Assembly: GCF_964204645.1 (NCBI RefSeq)
Contig: NC_134027.1
Span: 8,482,485-8,546,484 of the forward strand
Direction: 5' to 3'
DNA: 64,000 nucleotides
DNA from: Tubulanus polymorphus
Lineage: Eukaryota; Nemertea; Palaeonemertea; Tubulaniformes; Tubulanidae
The notes below the pieces were generated by a model. It searched no databases and was not told where the DNA came from. It saw only the letters and a program-made list of their open reading frames with translations. Below are positions 36,801-55,000 of this stretch, piece by piece. Every line of letters begins with the position of its first letter. Position 1 is the stretch's first letter. The position numbers were made by a program, and so were the translations under genes.

Positions 36801-38025
36801 GGTTAGCCGATATTGCTCATTAAGTTAGTATAAGTATAGCGTAGAGCTTCCTAAAGACAAAGTATTTTATTCTATTATGACAGTGGAATCTCGTCACAAT
36901 TTTGACCCATCCTGTCTGAACTTTCAATTATTAGATATTTTCCGCTACCCTATGGTAACTATTGTAACGAGGTTCCTCAGTATCTAGGGATGTATCCAAA
37001 AATTAAACCAAAATGAATCCAGATATATATGCTGTTAGAAACTTTTGATGTAGCATTGTGACTGATATATCATTGCAGACATCCATTTCAATGTTTGCAT
37101 TCATTGATTATGATTTGAACAGCGCTGCTTGTTCCAAATTTGATAACGCATGCAGCTTCTACTGGATACGTTACCTATCACCTAGCACTTTTTATTATCA
37201 ATTTCATTAGCTTTACAATAATAAGCATTATGTTGCTGAAATATTTCGTAGTACTATGGGTACCTACCCGGTAATTGTGTGTGGTCAAATAAATGCACCA
37301 AATTATTGCATATTTTTATCACTTCCGATTACCTTATGATTATGATTATGATTATTAATTTACCATATTTACCCTGCCGTCCTCTTCGCTACATAGCACC
37401 TCCAACACGCAAGATTTTTAGACCCTTAGAAATTTTGTTATATCAGTACTAATGTACATTTAAGTCCAAGAGGCAATAGTATGAGATGTATATACCGTGA
37501 AGGGACCATTTATTTATTAATATGTGCATTAATTCTGTTGCATTGCTGTATAAGTAGTTTATGGTCTCAGAAATTTTTCATACAATAGACCTATCAGCGT
37601 ACGTACAACATCATTTGACAGACTTCACTTACACATCAGATATAACCCCCTCCCCCAACGTGCAAACATAATAAATGAATGGTCCCTAATGCTTACAGCA
37701 TGATTATCATACTACCCGAATGGTCATTGTTTAGAGTATAGTCTCGGCAGCGAAAGTCATTGAGGGAAGATAGATTGCTTAGCCATACCTCCTTACCTAC
37801 TGCATGTTTCTTATTACTGATTTGTCTACAGGCAATGCTACACCCATTCAACAGGCCGATGGCAACACAAATCCACCAGATGAGGAAAGCGAAGATAGTA
37901 TATGGTCGGCACATTACACCGAAGAGAATTCGACTGGCCACAACAGCAAAGTGCCATTCGAACTGGAAACTTTATCTTCGATGCAAAAGACGAACAGGTG
38001 TCACGAAGGGTTCAAACAGAGTTGA
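33854..38025 (+). CDS. SLC35C2: Solute carrier family 35 member C2
   Basis: Nine exons, 33854-34018, 34853-35003, 35091-35154, 35240-35312, 35426-35594, 35689-35772, 36112-36287, 36421-36544 and 37832-38025, join in phase to 399 aa. The protein has about ten hydrophobic segments and the SLC35C2 signatures [60 protein letters not shown] and [19 protein letters not shown]. It belongs to the triose-phosphate/nucleotide-sugar transporter superfamily. The human protein is in the Golgi and ERGIC and influences Notch fucosylation; transport substrate is not settled. The C-terminal exon is hydrophilic and acidic, as expected for the cytosolic tail. Intron 35773-36111 carries a SINE. The last intron (1.29 kb) holds an exon-like stretch near 36775 that runs into a stop and was left out. 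Confidence 0.95.
35806..36000 (+). mobile_element. tRNA-derived SINE-like insertion in SLC35C2 intron 6
   Basis: ctggctagtgtggcagggtt resembles an A-box region and cgggtttcggatccc a B box. Flanking blocks (aacctgatggcatcgc, ttggcgagtct, ggggaggatgcaaa) recur in the HYDIN intron at 53061-53360, showing a shared repeat family. Confidence 0.6.
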
Positions 38026-38515
38026 CACTGATGGCTGATTGTTAGAAAAGTTAACTGCCCAAGAATGGATTTACACTTGCAGAAGTTTTGGTACGAACTG
38101 TGATTAAAAAATGTTATTGTTATTGATAGAAAATTTTATGAAATTACCCGCAACCTGAGCTTTCAAAATTTCTGTGCTCTCAACTTTCCATACATAGTCT
38201 GTCATTCTTTGTTAGTTATTTTAGCATTCATTTTATCTATAAAACCGGGACCATAACATACAAACCTACATGTATTTACCTCGCTGTGTTAAGTAGAACT
38301 TAGCATTATTACTGGCGGCCAACTGACAAAATCAATTTGTCCTGCTTACAAATAGCAGCCAGTTATACTAACTACGGTACTGAAGACAAAATAGAAATAG
38401 ACAAAATATACTACAATGGAACTTCGTTACAGCAAACTTCATGGTAGTCTTACTTGGGACAAAGTTCTATATTTTTTTATCCGATGAATGGCTTTACCCG
38501 AGTTCCTTATAATGA

Positions 38516-38562
38516 GGTTCCATTGTACCGGTGTAGACCGGTTCCACTGTACCGGTGTAGAC
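38516..38562. repeat. Two-copy 24-bp tandem repeat
   Basis: ggttccattgtaccggtgta and ggttccactgtaccggtgta follow each other directly, differing at one position in this stretch. Confidence 0.75.
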
Positions 38563-38781
38563 TTTTCCTACCGTCAAGATATTGCAGTGAAATTGAAGTT
38601 GTTTCTGTATTTAATCGGCGTATGTACCTCTTATGTACCGTTTATAGTGCATTTCTTAAGGCTTAACTAGATCAAGATTTATTTCATTTCATACATGTAA
38701 TTCCAAATACTTAGCGCTTAAATGGATGCATCCTCAAAAATCATGTTGTTCCTTCACTAGTGAAGTGCAATACAACCAATA

Positions 38782-38804
38782 AATTGGTTTGTAACAAACC
38801 AATT
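38782..38804. repeat. Short perfect hairpin
   Basis: AATTGGTTTGT is followed after one base by its reverse complement ACAAACCAATT, next to an AATAAA. Confidence 0.7.
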
Positions 38805-39673
38805 CATTGTTAAAACTGGTTATGTCTTAGTTGTGTCCTATTTTGAACTTGTTTTATGTGAAGATTATTACATTTTATTCCCATCCGTAAGGAATATGTG
38901 AAAAAAGTACCGGGGTAATATTTTTTGAAATATATCTTTTTCTTAGAAATGAATACGATTCTTTAAGTTTTCATTGTTTATGGAACACGGGATGAAATGG
39001 CCGGGCTCGGCTCTTAACATATGCCGTTGTCGATGCATACCCAGTATATACTATGGGAAATGAATTTATGCACAGGCAAGTATTGCATTGTATACATGAC
39101 GCAGGGATGTCTCACAGAGTCTCTGAACTTAAAATGGTCAACAGAATCCTATCGGAACGAGGCCAGTGTCCTTCAATTCATACAAAAACCCTGCTAATTC
39201 AAAGCACGTAGACCGCGCCAACCAGTTACTAAGTTGAGCCATTTGCCACATAATATTCCCTGGTAGATCACGGAACCAACAATAATAACCACCATACAAG
39301 AATGAATATCAAAAACATATTTATTAACTCTTACAATATAAGGGTTTTTGTTTAAGGTTAGACTATGCAAAATTGAATTAACAGTTTCTCATTAATTTCG
39401 AGGAACTTTAATAGCCAAGAAACAGGTTTCTTTTGCATTGCCATTAGTCAATTTAGTTCAACAATACATAAACCAAATAGGTAATTCCCAGATACGATGC
39501 AACAACCTCGATAACTTTTTATCCTAATTTTGGCTTGGTTTCTCAGGGCAGATTTACAACAAATGCTGCGACTTATTTCATCTAACAGAAATTTTTAAAC
39601 TTCTACACCAGTGATAAAATATAAAATTTTCTGGTTAAATCACAAAAACAATACAACTAAAATATATACAGCA

Positions 39674-44856
<5,183 letters not shown>

Positions 44857-46045
44857 ATTTATCACGACCTGCTTCTATTGATACAAGGACAGAATATGTG
44901 TGAAATGAATCAAAATGACTTTTAATCGTAGAATTTCAACGAGTTTTGCAGCATTATTTTGACATTTCAACATAACCGGAAATGGATTCGTAGCGTTGCT
45001 AATTACTGAAAAATAACGGTAGTATTACGTATTTTGATATTAAGCCGGCGTCCAAAAATACGTGCAAATGCAACTGCATGCGCTTCACGTAAAGAAAAGG
45101 TTTACCCGAGTCAGAAAATTTTATGTCATAACGGACAAATCTTTGTTTTATTAAGATCGCCTAACCACCAACGAAGTGTCCTCACTCACTTGCCAGTGGC
45201 AGGGACAACTACTACTGCACTCCACTTATATCGTAGCTAATGTTTATATTGTTTGCGTGAGAAGATTTTACGCCTCCCTGATTCCTTGATAACTCCTTGA
45301 TAACTTCTAAAAAAATTGCTTTGAAAGGCGCTTAAAACTCAATTTGAGCAAAATGCCTTAGTTGCTTCCCAATTTTGAGAAATAGGGAAACATGTTTGTA
45401 TTTGTATGCCTAAATCCATACATTTGGGACAAGGATTTTTACCGAATAGCAGTACCAAGGAGTCTATAGTAATTGGGGTATGAAATTTGTAGACACTTCC
45501 TCGAAATGTTCTCCTTGATCGGTTTTTAAGTTGTAATGATTTATCATTGTTTTTTGAAACTTCAGGCCCGGGGCATCTCATGAGCTGAATTTGGTCAACT
45601 CTGACTACAGCTGACGGTGGCACATACCAGTACTTCAACTCAAACCATACAAACCGAATAAAGAAACAGACAGTAAATGCACATATTTTTTTTCTATATA
45701 TCTGTATTGTATTATCAATAATCAAACAAAAAAAGTTTTTATGTATCATATATAGTAAACAATTCTACTTAAATAAATCAACATCACAAAAAAATTGATA
45801 ACTTTTCCTATAAATTTTTTCCAACTATATTTACAGCTATAGCGATATAAAACAAAATCCTTAAAATTGAACCAGACAATTTTGGACGGAATTGATGGCA
45901 ATTGAATCAAACGATCACATCAAAATTGTTTAAGTGAAATAGTTATTGTATTCAGCAGTGTGCAATCACAAAAGTATATCTTGTATAACCATTGATTTTG
46001 ATGGACGGAATTTTTCTATTAAGCTCTTCAACAAATTAACTATTA
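44857..46045. other. Region between N4BP1 start and HYDIN stop
   Basis: Both genes are on the minus strand, so this holds the N4BP1 promoter and 5' UTR (right of 44857) and the HYDIN 3' UTR (left of 46045). The block 45270-45560 is dispersed repeat E. No coding exon is recognised. Confidence 0.5.
45270..45560. repeat. Dispersed repeat E, second copy
   Basis: It contains actccttgataac units, gagcaaaatgcc, ccaattttgagaaataggg and then gacacttcctcgaaat, in the same order and orientation as 14766-15230. Confidence 0.75.
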
Positions 46046-49000
46046 TTATAGCGTAACCCCTTTTAGATAATACACCCACTGCACACTAGAGGGCCCACCC
46101 GCTGACTTTGCGCATGTCACCGTAAGTTTACCCATAACGGCACCCTTCGCTCCGGAATCCGCACCGTCGAATCCGACAACTATTCGATTGTCTTTATGCG
46201 CTCGGATGTTGTCGCCGGTTTTCGCCAGGTGGAATGCTGGATTATCCACCTGGAATGTGAAAGCGGTCGTGTGCGGAAAAACGTTGCGGAAAGTAATAGA
46301 CGTGTTCGATCCTGCTTTGATGACGTAAGGGCCTTGCGGTTTCGGCGCTATGCACGTGCCGTACAGCGGAAAGACGTACTCTCCACCTGAGTTTGAACTG
46401 ACGGTCAACGTCGCTCGCACCTCGCCGAGTTTAGAGGGCTCGAAGTTCACCTCAATGCCAACTTCAGTTCCGGTACTCGAACCAGGAGCCGCTGCGACTG
46501 ACTTATCAACGTGGAAGTCAGAATTATCGACCTGAAAATGATTCAATCAAACATTAGCCTTGGGAACAAATATATCAACACCTTTTATTCTTGGATACAT
46601 CAGATATTATTTCAGATTTCTCATACCTTGCAAGTATAATCGGTCTTCAGCTTTGCGAAGTTCAGGAATTTAGCCATCTGAGTTTGTGACGAGCCAAGAT
46701 TCGTGCGGAAGTAGATAGCTTTCTCAGGTCCGGCTGCGGTGGCCTTCAGATTCAAGTCGTACATGTACAAGCCTAATTCGTTGCTGTTGAATTCCAGACG
46801 AGCTTGAGATTCTCCAACCTTCAGAGGCAAATACTCCATATTAAAAGCTCCCTGTAAACGAATAGATAAAACATAATGTCAATCATAATTTTCTAAAACG
46901 TATATATCTAATGGACATGTAACTACAAAATTCACTTACTTCAGATTGAGCCGGAACCTGCAACTGTGTTGGCATCAAGATTTCAGTTACAGGACACGTG
47001 GCATTGAACGTGACAGCCTGCGTGAGAGGGTTCTCTAGCAGAATGATATTCTGTACACTCTGTCTGACAGGTGTACTCAGATTGACGGTGCTTATGACAC
47101 CAGGACGGACAGATTTGAATGTTATCTCGTAGAACTGATATTCCCCTGTTGATTCATTAGTAAATACAACCTAAAATACACCAGAATGCGCATTGATTAA
47201 CGACCAAAGCCTTTGGGTGTTTTGCCATCCAGTTGACTTAAAATCTTTTTACCTTGAATTGTGACTGGCCTTCTTTGTGGGCATAGTAATTGAGTCTGTA
47301 ATCTTTGTTGTTATTGCCCGGGACATCGATGTAGTCTAAGCCTTTCAAAGTAGTTCCCAAATCCAATTTGTCAGGCTTCATCATCTCAAAGCGTACTTTA
47401 AATCTACAAAGAATACCAAAACGACTCACATAAACATATTCCATAAAACAGAACAACAAAGAATTAGATTTATTGAGAGAATGCCAAAATACACCTGAAA
47501 CTTAAGAGATTTAAGTCTGACCTTTGAGGTTTTTTCAACCAGTTGTTGACTGACAGTAGTTCAGTATATGATGTTTTACATGGAATATCGCGGTTGATAC
47601 GACTGTTTGGTTTCGGTGGTTCAGCAGTTCCTTGTACGTTATACAGTAATCCAGTTCCATCAGGCAGAGGGAAAAATACGGTACCCTGAAAGATTATTGA
47701 GTGTCATGAATATGGCTTGAAAATTTTCAGCAAATCATCATCAAATAGTGATTTTAATTGAAATTAAAGCAATGTTTGATGTAGTTAAGTCCACTTAATC
47801 TGTTACATACCAAATGTTTCTTTCCTTCTGCAGTCATAACCATTGGATAGTAAACCAACTCATATGATTTTGTCTGTTGTGGATCGACAGTAAACGTCTC
47901 CGGGCCTGAGTAGAACTCTCCATCGATAACCGGTCGTAGATTCCAGCACTGATTCGTACGATTCATAATCATCAGATTCTTTGTCTCGCGATTGCGAACG
48001 TGAGTCGTGAAATGTTGAATTTCTTTCACTGGTGAAACGCTGATACACATTCCGGTCAATGTGAGCTTCAGGGGTTTGCCTCCTTCGATGTTACATTTTA
48101 GATTCTACAAGTTTTAAAACATTTGTTAATAGTTTTCCACCTCAAACGGAGCTTCCAAAAACGTTCTAAATGATTAATTTCATGATTGAGTGATTATATA
48201 TAGTAGTAATAGTCATAGTAATCTAATTTCTACAGCAAATATTTCCACTGCGCTATAATGTTCAAAGGTGATGATGAGTGTCTTGCCTGGGGACACTATG
48301 GTAATGTAAGAGGTTTGAACCCATAACCTGGCTTCCAGTAGTCTCACTCTAACAACTGGCCTATACCACTCCTCTGAGCGTGATACTTACATCATATCTG
48401 ACATCTTGGTTCAGATCCTTTGGATGGAAGTGAACTTCAAATGGAACTTCCATTCCCGGGGAGATATACCCTTCTACAGGTTCTATAGAAAAATCGGGTC
48501 CAAATTTAGCGACATCCCATTTAAATCTGAAACGAAACAAGAGGAAACTTTTTCAAGCAATCAGGATTCACAAGTTATTTCAAAGTTATTTATCCAGGCA
48601 ATGACAGAATAAAGCCATCTTCTTATCGGCCAGATGACTCAAACAATGTTTTGAGACTCTATGTGCCAGAAATGTGTGTTATATCGAATTCTAAGATTGT
48701 CAGTTGAATTAATGTACATGTATTGTAAATGTAATGAATTTCTTACCTTGCTCCGATATCACCGGTATTAATCATCAGAAGTTTCCTCGTGCTGCGGCTA
48801 TTTTGAACGACTGCTCCGAACGGTATCGATTCCATGTCGAGACTGATTTCGATACCCTGACACGAACCTTTCATTATGAACAACGGCTGAAACATTCCCG
48901 CACATTCCAGCACGACCTCTTCGGTGAACTGCGGAATTCGCGTTTTCGGCGCGAACGTTACATCGATGCGTCGAGTTCCACCTTTCGGTTCGAGGGTTAT

Positions 49001-52000
49001 TTCGTTTGTAGGATAAACCGTTAGAACGCCTGCTTGTTGTAATGCCTGCTGAGATGGAGTCACGGCTAGGTTGAATGTCAGAGCCGCCGGACTGTTGTTA
49101 ACTACGGGAATCTGCTTTTTGACCATTTGGCCGAGTCGCAACGCTCCAAAGTTAACAATCTTCTGCTTAGGATTTACTACTTCGATCTATAAGGAAATGA
49201 AGAATTACTGTTACAATTTATAGGTAAGTCCTTTACAGTGAGTTTGAAATAATTTGAATATATTTGTTCATAAAAGGCATTTGTTTATTACAAACTTATA
49301 AAAAGGTAATCTTAAAATTGCCTAAATTTGTCTTATCTCACAAATACATTAAAAATTCTTGATAATTCTACTCGCCTTCATTTCCGTTCCTTGTCCGAAT
49401 ATTTCAACGACTTGTTTCGAAAGGCCGTTAACTTCGAATTCGATAACTTCGTGATATCGGATCGGTTCGCGTGGGAAGAACGTGAATCGAATGGGGACGC
49501 TTTGTCCCGGAGCGATCACCATCGCTTCGAAATCATGGGTCAGATATGACGTAGATTGATATAAACAATCAACACTGCAATAGAGAAGTATTTCGCATGT
49601 TTTAAGGGTGAATTACCGGTATGTAAGTACAATCGAAAGTACATAAACCATTTTCTTATGCTGGTTTATATTATTTATTGTTGCATATATCGGTACCTGA
49701 TCTCTTTCTTATCTCTGTTCATAAGTTGAAGTACAGCGGTAGGTGTTGGCATTCCCGCTCGATACACGAAACAAGGTCCGAAGTTGTATGATTGGAACGT
49801 GAAGTGTAAACCTGGACTGACTCCATGTCCTAGCACTGCCATGTTGTACGTCGGGCCATTGGATACCTGTAATACAGGGTAATATGAATCAATTAATTCA
49901 TATTATCGTTTAGTTTTCAATATCAGTTGTTCAAAAGTTGGACAGTTGATAACTAGTTATCAAAAGAGATAATAACTAGTGGACAAATACCATGGTAACA
50001 ATGTGATTTCAATTTCCAGTATGGTATACCCCCGGTATATCCATTGGTTAGCTCTAAGCAACTTTTCAGCAACTGGCCTTTGTTGTTTAAACCCCCCGCC
50101 CAAAATGTTGCAACAGACATCATGCTTACCTTCAATTTTAGTTCGCAACCTTTCAGCGAAGCTTTACTCGTGGGGCAGAATGAAAGAATGCATTTCTCAC
50201 GTTCTCCCTTATTAACGGCGTGCTCCACCGGATCGATGGTTACCATACTCTGACGTTTGCCATTTCGTTCGTTCAATTCCCATTTAAAGTCAAAGTTGAA
50301 TTTTCCGTTGTTAATCACGTACAAGTTACGCGTGGAACTCTCGTTAATTTCAACCTGAAAAACGGAAATATTTATCGGTAAAATATCTGAGCCTGAACAT
50401 TCGTAAAAAGATGATCTTCAAATCAGCCCCATAGAACACAGATTTATGATTCAATCTGTTTTCTTTAGGAGTCTCACCTCGCCGAAGTTGATTTCGTTAA
50501 AACCGTACTGATCCAGCTCAATTTTATTGCCTTGCGAGTCTTCGCACATTAACAACGAACTCATTGTGTATCCCTCGGCTTTCACGTTCAGCGACAGATG
50601 CTGCGTCTTTCGTTTCACGTTACAGATCAAATTGAAATTCACTTCGTTGTCAGTCGTCGGCGTGAAATAAAGGTTGATCGGGAACCTGACGGTGAAAAGA
50701 ATATTCATGAATTCATGAATGTGAAATATCTTAAGAAATGACAGCGTGATTTCCAAGTAATTTACATTGATTTCGGTGGAACGATTCCATTCATAGGTTC
50801 AACAGTTATATGTGATGCATGGCCCGCTGAGAAACAAGTCCTTTCAACAAACGCAAAATGGAATGACGTATCTTCATTGTTGATTACATGCACAGTTTCC
50901 AAAGCCTCGTGACCTGAAATGGTGATTTTTTACATGAACTCGAGGGTATTCCAGCAAATATGACACCTTTTAAACAAATGAATTCAAACTTACCGATGAG
51001 AAGTGATTTGTAGTTGAAGTGTGACCGGTCGAGTGTCACTCGAGGTTCCTTAGTCTCGCCGACGAGAACGAATGGTATCGAAATGCTTTGTTCCGGTATC
51101 ACGAATCTCCAGAACGATTCTACAATTCCAAGCTGATTTGGCATGAATTCGAATGCAATCTACAAAACGTAAATAAACAAATACCGGTACATGTATAGCT
51201 GGATCTCTGGGTTACCGTAAAGGTTGTTCTGACAGAAAAAAAAGAATAAAAATTCACCTCGTGCTTTTTACCGGACAAGACTGCACCTTCCATTGTCAAA
51301 CCTTTAAATGAACTGACAATTTTTGGATCTGGGTCGTCTTCATTTATCCAAACATAGCTGTATGGTTGATTAGTAGGGTTTATGATATTGAAACGTCGGA
51401 CAGTTCGGACGCCGACGCCAATCGCTTCAAATTCTATTACTCTAGTATTTGGATCAAGCATAGCTCCGGGCGGCGAGCCATTCGGGCCTCGTAATTCCGG
51501 ATTACGCCTTGCACCACTGATATAATCCGAATCTTCCAGCTCGAAGTGACAGTATGGAAGCAAACTTCGTCCGTGTAGACCTATTACCGGTCCCTGTTGT
51601 CCTTCTTCGAGATTTGGAATTCTAAAAAGTAAACACAATTGCAAAGTAGCTATATAAGTCAATGACGGAGACATTCTTAAAACCAGTAATTCTTTGATCG
51701 TTGATACAATCAAGATGAGCCTGGTGTTTTTGTAAGTAAAATCGAAAGTAAAATTTTGATAATACTCACGTGCACATCAGCCTTGCGTCATAATCCTGAA
51801 CGTTGATCGGCGAGAATTTGACGGTGAATGATTGTTTCTTCCCGGCAGCTAACATTCCGCTGATAGGATCGACGGTGAATGGCAGACATCCGGTATCGCT
51901 CACAATACTCATAGATGATGATACGTCCTGCATAGATGGTGCGATTGACATCGTGTCGTCTGTAACGCTCGATGACTGCGAATGGGACGGGATGTCTTCC

Positions 52001-55000
52001 ATGATGACTTTCCAGTTGTATTCCATCTGTCCGGTGCCTTTGTTGCTCAACGCAAACCTAGTGGAAACAGCAAAATGTGAGAAACTCAAAGATCATAAAA
52101 GCAAGCGATGCAAAAGACTTTTACGAAGCAATGCAAGACAAGAAAAATTCTTAATTAAAAAAATAATTTTCCGGAAAAATTCATGAATAACAAACTTACT
52201 CATAGACTCTAGTCTGGAACATTAGCGTATCTTTAAACGTAATAGATTCGGTTTTACATTTGTATTGGCAGTAGTCAGCGTTTGCAGAAACCAGTAGATC
52301 CATAGTTCTACTCGACTCGCCTATTTCATTAAACACCGGTTCGACTTCGGTTTCGACGACCTTCTTTTTAGCCGGACGTGTTGTCGCTGATCCCGGTGTC
52401 TTGCTACTATAAGCAGAGAATACGTATAAAATTCATTAAAAATCGATAAATATATTCAAATTATATAGTGGTATCTGTTTCTAACAGTTTATATATTGTG
52501 TCATATTACAATATTCTATGAAATTCTTATCAACTCATCATCCATCTGCAATAATCTATTTTGGCCTCATGGTGGCATCTGGTGCAATGAACATTTTTCC
52601 AAAGACACTGAATATCAAAGAATAGATACAGTACCCGTCGGCAGATGCAGTCGCAGGTGGTGCTATATCGACCCATTTTACAATCCTCATTCTATCATCC
52701 CAATCAGCCACCTCATTGACCGGTTTATCGAACGTGATCTTCGTCAGTTTACACGGTACGGGATGCTCCTCTAACGTCTTTACTTCGTCCGACTTAAACG
52801 TGACGGCTATATCCTTCGAACATCCGGCGTGAAGGTGTCCGATCTGCGGCGAGTATTTCAACTCGGGAATCTCCGGCCAAACGAATCGGATGCAGTCCTC
52901 TTTCGAATGATTTGTCAACGTGAAACTCATCACGCGGGGTTCTTTGATGTAGCAGTCGCCGAAATGAATGTGATTAGCCTTTGCAGCTGAATAAAATACA
53001 TTTATAATCGGTTAACATTCATACAATATTTTGTAGACGAACAATAAATGGTCATCCTCCTCTGGCAGGGATTCGAACCTGATGGCATCGCTACTCAGCC
53101 ATGGCACAAAACCCTGATTCACTAAACCAGGTAAGCAGGTACATGCGCAGATTTGCTGATCAGATTGCCCGTTGTTTATTTGCTGAGTCAAGTTTCACAG
53201 ATAAACTATTAATGAAGAAACCATGGTTAAAATAGAACAGGTTATCTGATAGGCTAATAATGGCTTCATCTAAGCTGTGCATGTAGCTGCGCACTTGGTT
53301 GGTTTGGCAGAGTTTCGTATCGTGGCGAGTCTAATGATTTTAGCGAGGGGAGGATGCAAATGGTAGACTTATACCTTCCACATCATCATCAGCCATATTG
53401 CCCTCTTGTTTTTCGGGATCGATTTGGAAGTTGATATTCGGGATGTTATCGAAAGTGACGTCGTCTTCGTATCCTTCGCCGACGAGTTGAACGATCGAAT
53501 CTTCGTACTGATTATTGACAACGCTGATTTTGACGTTTGCCTGCGAACGCTGCGGCAATAACGGTTTGAAGATCATGTCGAAAGATGCCGTTTCATCGAC
53601 GTCGATGATGACACTAGCCGTATGCGGTTTCTTTGAAATACCGTCTGAATGAAAAACGATCTTACTTCAACAAATAGTTCTACTCGATAGTGGGTACATT
53701 GTATCTGACTTCTTAACCATTCAGGCATCTGGTGGCTAATTGTGCCCAAATAAAAGAGTACAGTGTATTAGTTTGCACATGGCTTAAACGTACATACCGA
53801 TTTTATCCTCTGTATTCATAATGGCTTTAGTTCCGTTGATAGGCTTCATACTGAACGCACCATCAGGATCCGCAAGATCAATATCAACCTAGAAACATAC
53901 AAATACACCTTCAAAACCAAGTGAAACCAAATTTCCGATTCAAGATAGATATGAGCACCTGTAGGGTCTCATGTTACTGAAGGTTTTGACTTACTTTGCA
54001 CGGCAATGTCCCATCATTGACCAAAACAAGTGGCAGTGACTCTGATCGACCAACAAGATTCTTTCGGAACAAAGCCAAAGGCTGACCTTTGCGATTTCGA
54101 ACAGTCGGTTTTTGAATCGAAATTCGAGGCAGATTACCTTCCCCGTGAACTTCAAAAGTGAGGTTTTTGCCACGAAGACTCTGCGGAAGTCCCTCCAATG
54201 CTGCTTCGAATACAGCTGTGAAAGCCTGAAAACCACACATATATTTTAAAGACATCAAATCTTTCTCAAAGATTATGTATTTCATTCTGACAAGCGATCT
54301 TTAAAAAGATTAAATCAAGGATGGCAGTTAATCAAGGAGCGCGACATAATTGAAAACAAAATAGGACTAATTCTAGGGTTGCAACATTGAACTATGAATG
54401 AAGTCATCATTTGACTATACATACCTGCATTGATGGTGGACAGAAAGTCACTGTAGCATAAGCATGGCCATGGGCGATAACCTGAGCTCTGGTTGGCTCA
54501 ATCTCAAATATATCCTGCTGTTTTGGCATGTGTTTGCCTTGAACTGGTTTTATACTGAAAACCACATCACAAGGCACCTGAAATATTGATGTAACTTCCA
54601 AGTTTATGATTGAGTGCTTTGAATTTTCATTTGCACAGTGGCTTGTTAATTGGTCCAGTCCTAATACCTTGCTTGAATTGGCGATCTTAAAGCGAGCTTT
54701 GGCCTTGCAACCAACTATTACGTTATTGAACACAAATCTGTTCTCATCTTCACCATAAACTCCACCACTTTCAATCTATACCACACACAATCACATTAAA
54801 AAATATCATTTCAAGTTAAAATAGTAAGTTTATATGTATACAAATAATTAAGTATCATTGTAGTTACCTGATGGCTATGTTGCCAGATGCTGAGATTTTT
54901 GCAAACTCGGTGCTCCTCGAATATCGATCCAACATCCCCGATGTTGATGCTTGGTAAGCAGGCTTCAGCGAACAGTTTGTACGGTATACCATCTTTATGG

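Larger units (their letters stand above)
38026..39673. other. Tail-to-tail region SLC35C2 / N4BP1
   Basis: This holds both 3' UTRs. ATTAAA at 38103-38108 could serve SLC35C2, and a minus-strand AATAAA at 39320-39325 could serve N4BP1. It also contains a 24-bp unit (ggttccattgtaccggtgta...) twice in tandem at 38516-38562, and a perfect 11-bp-arm hairpin (AATTGGTTTGT) at 38782-38804. No coding exon is recognised in 38200-39650. Confidence 0.5.
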
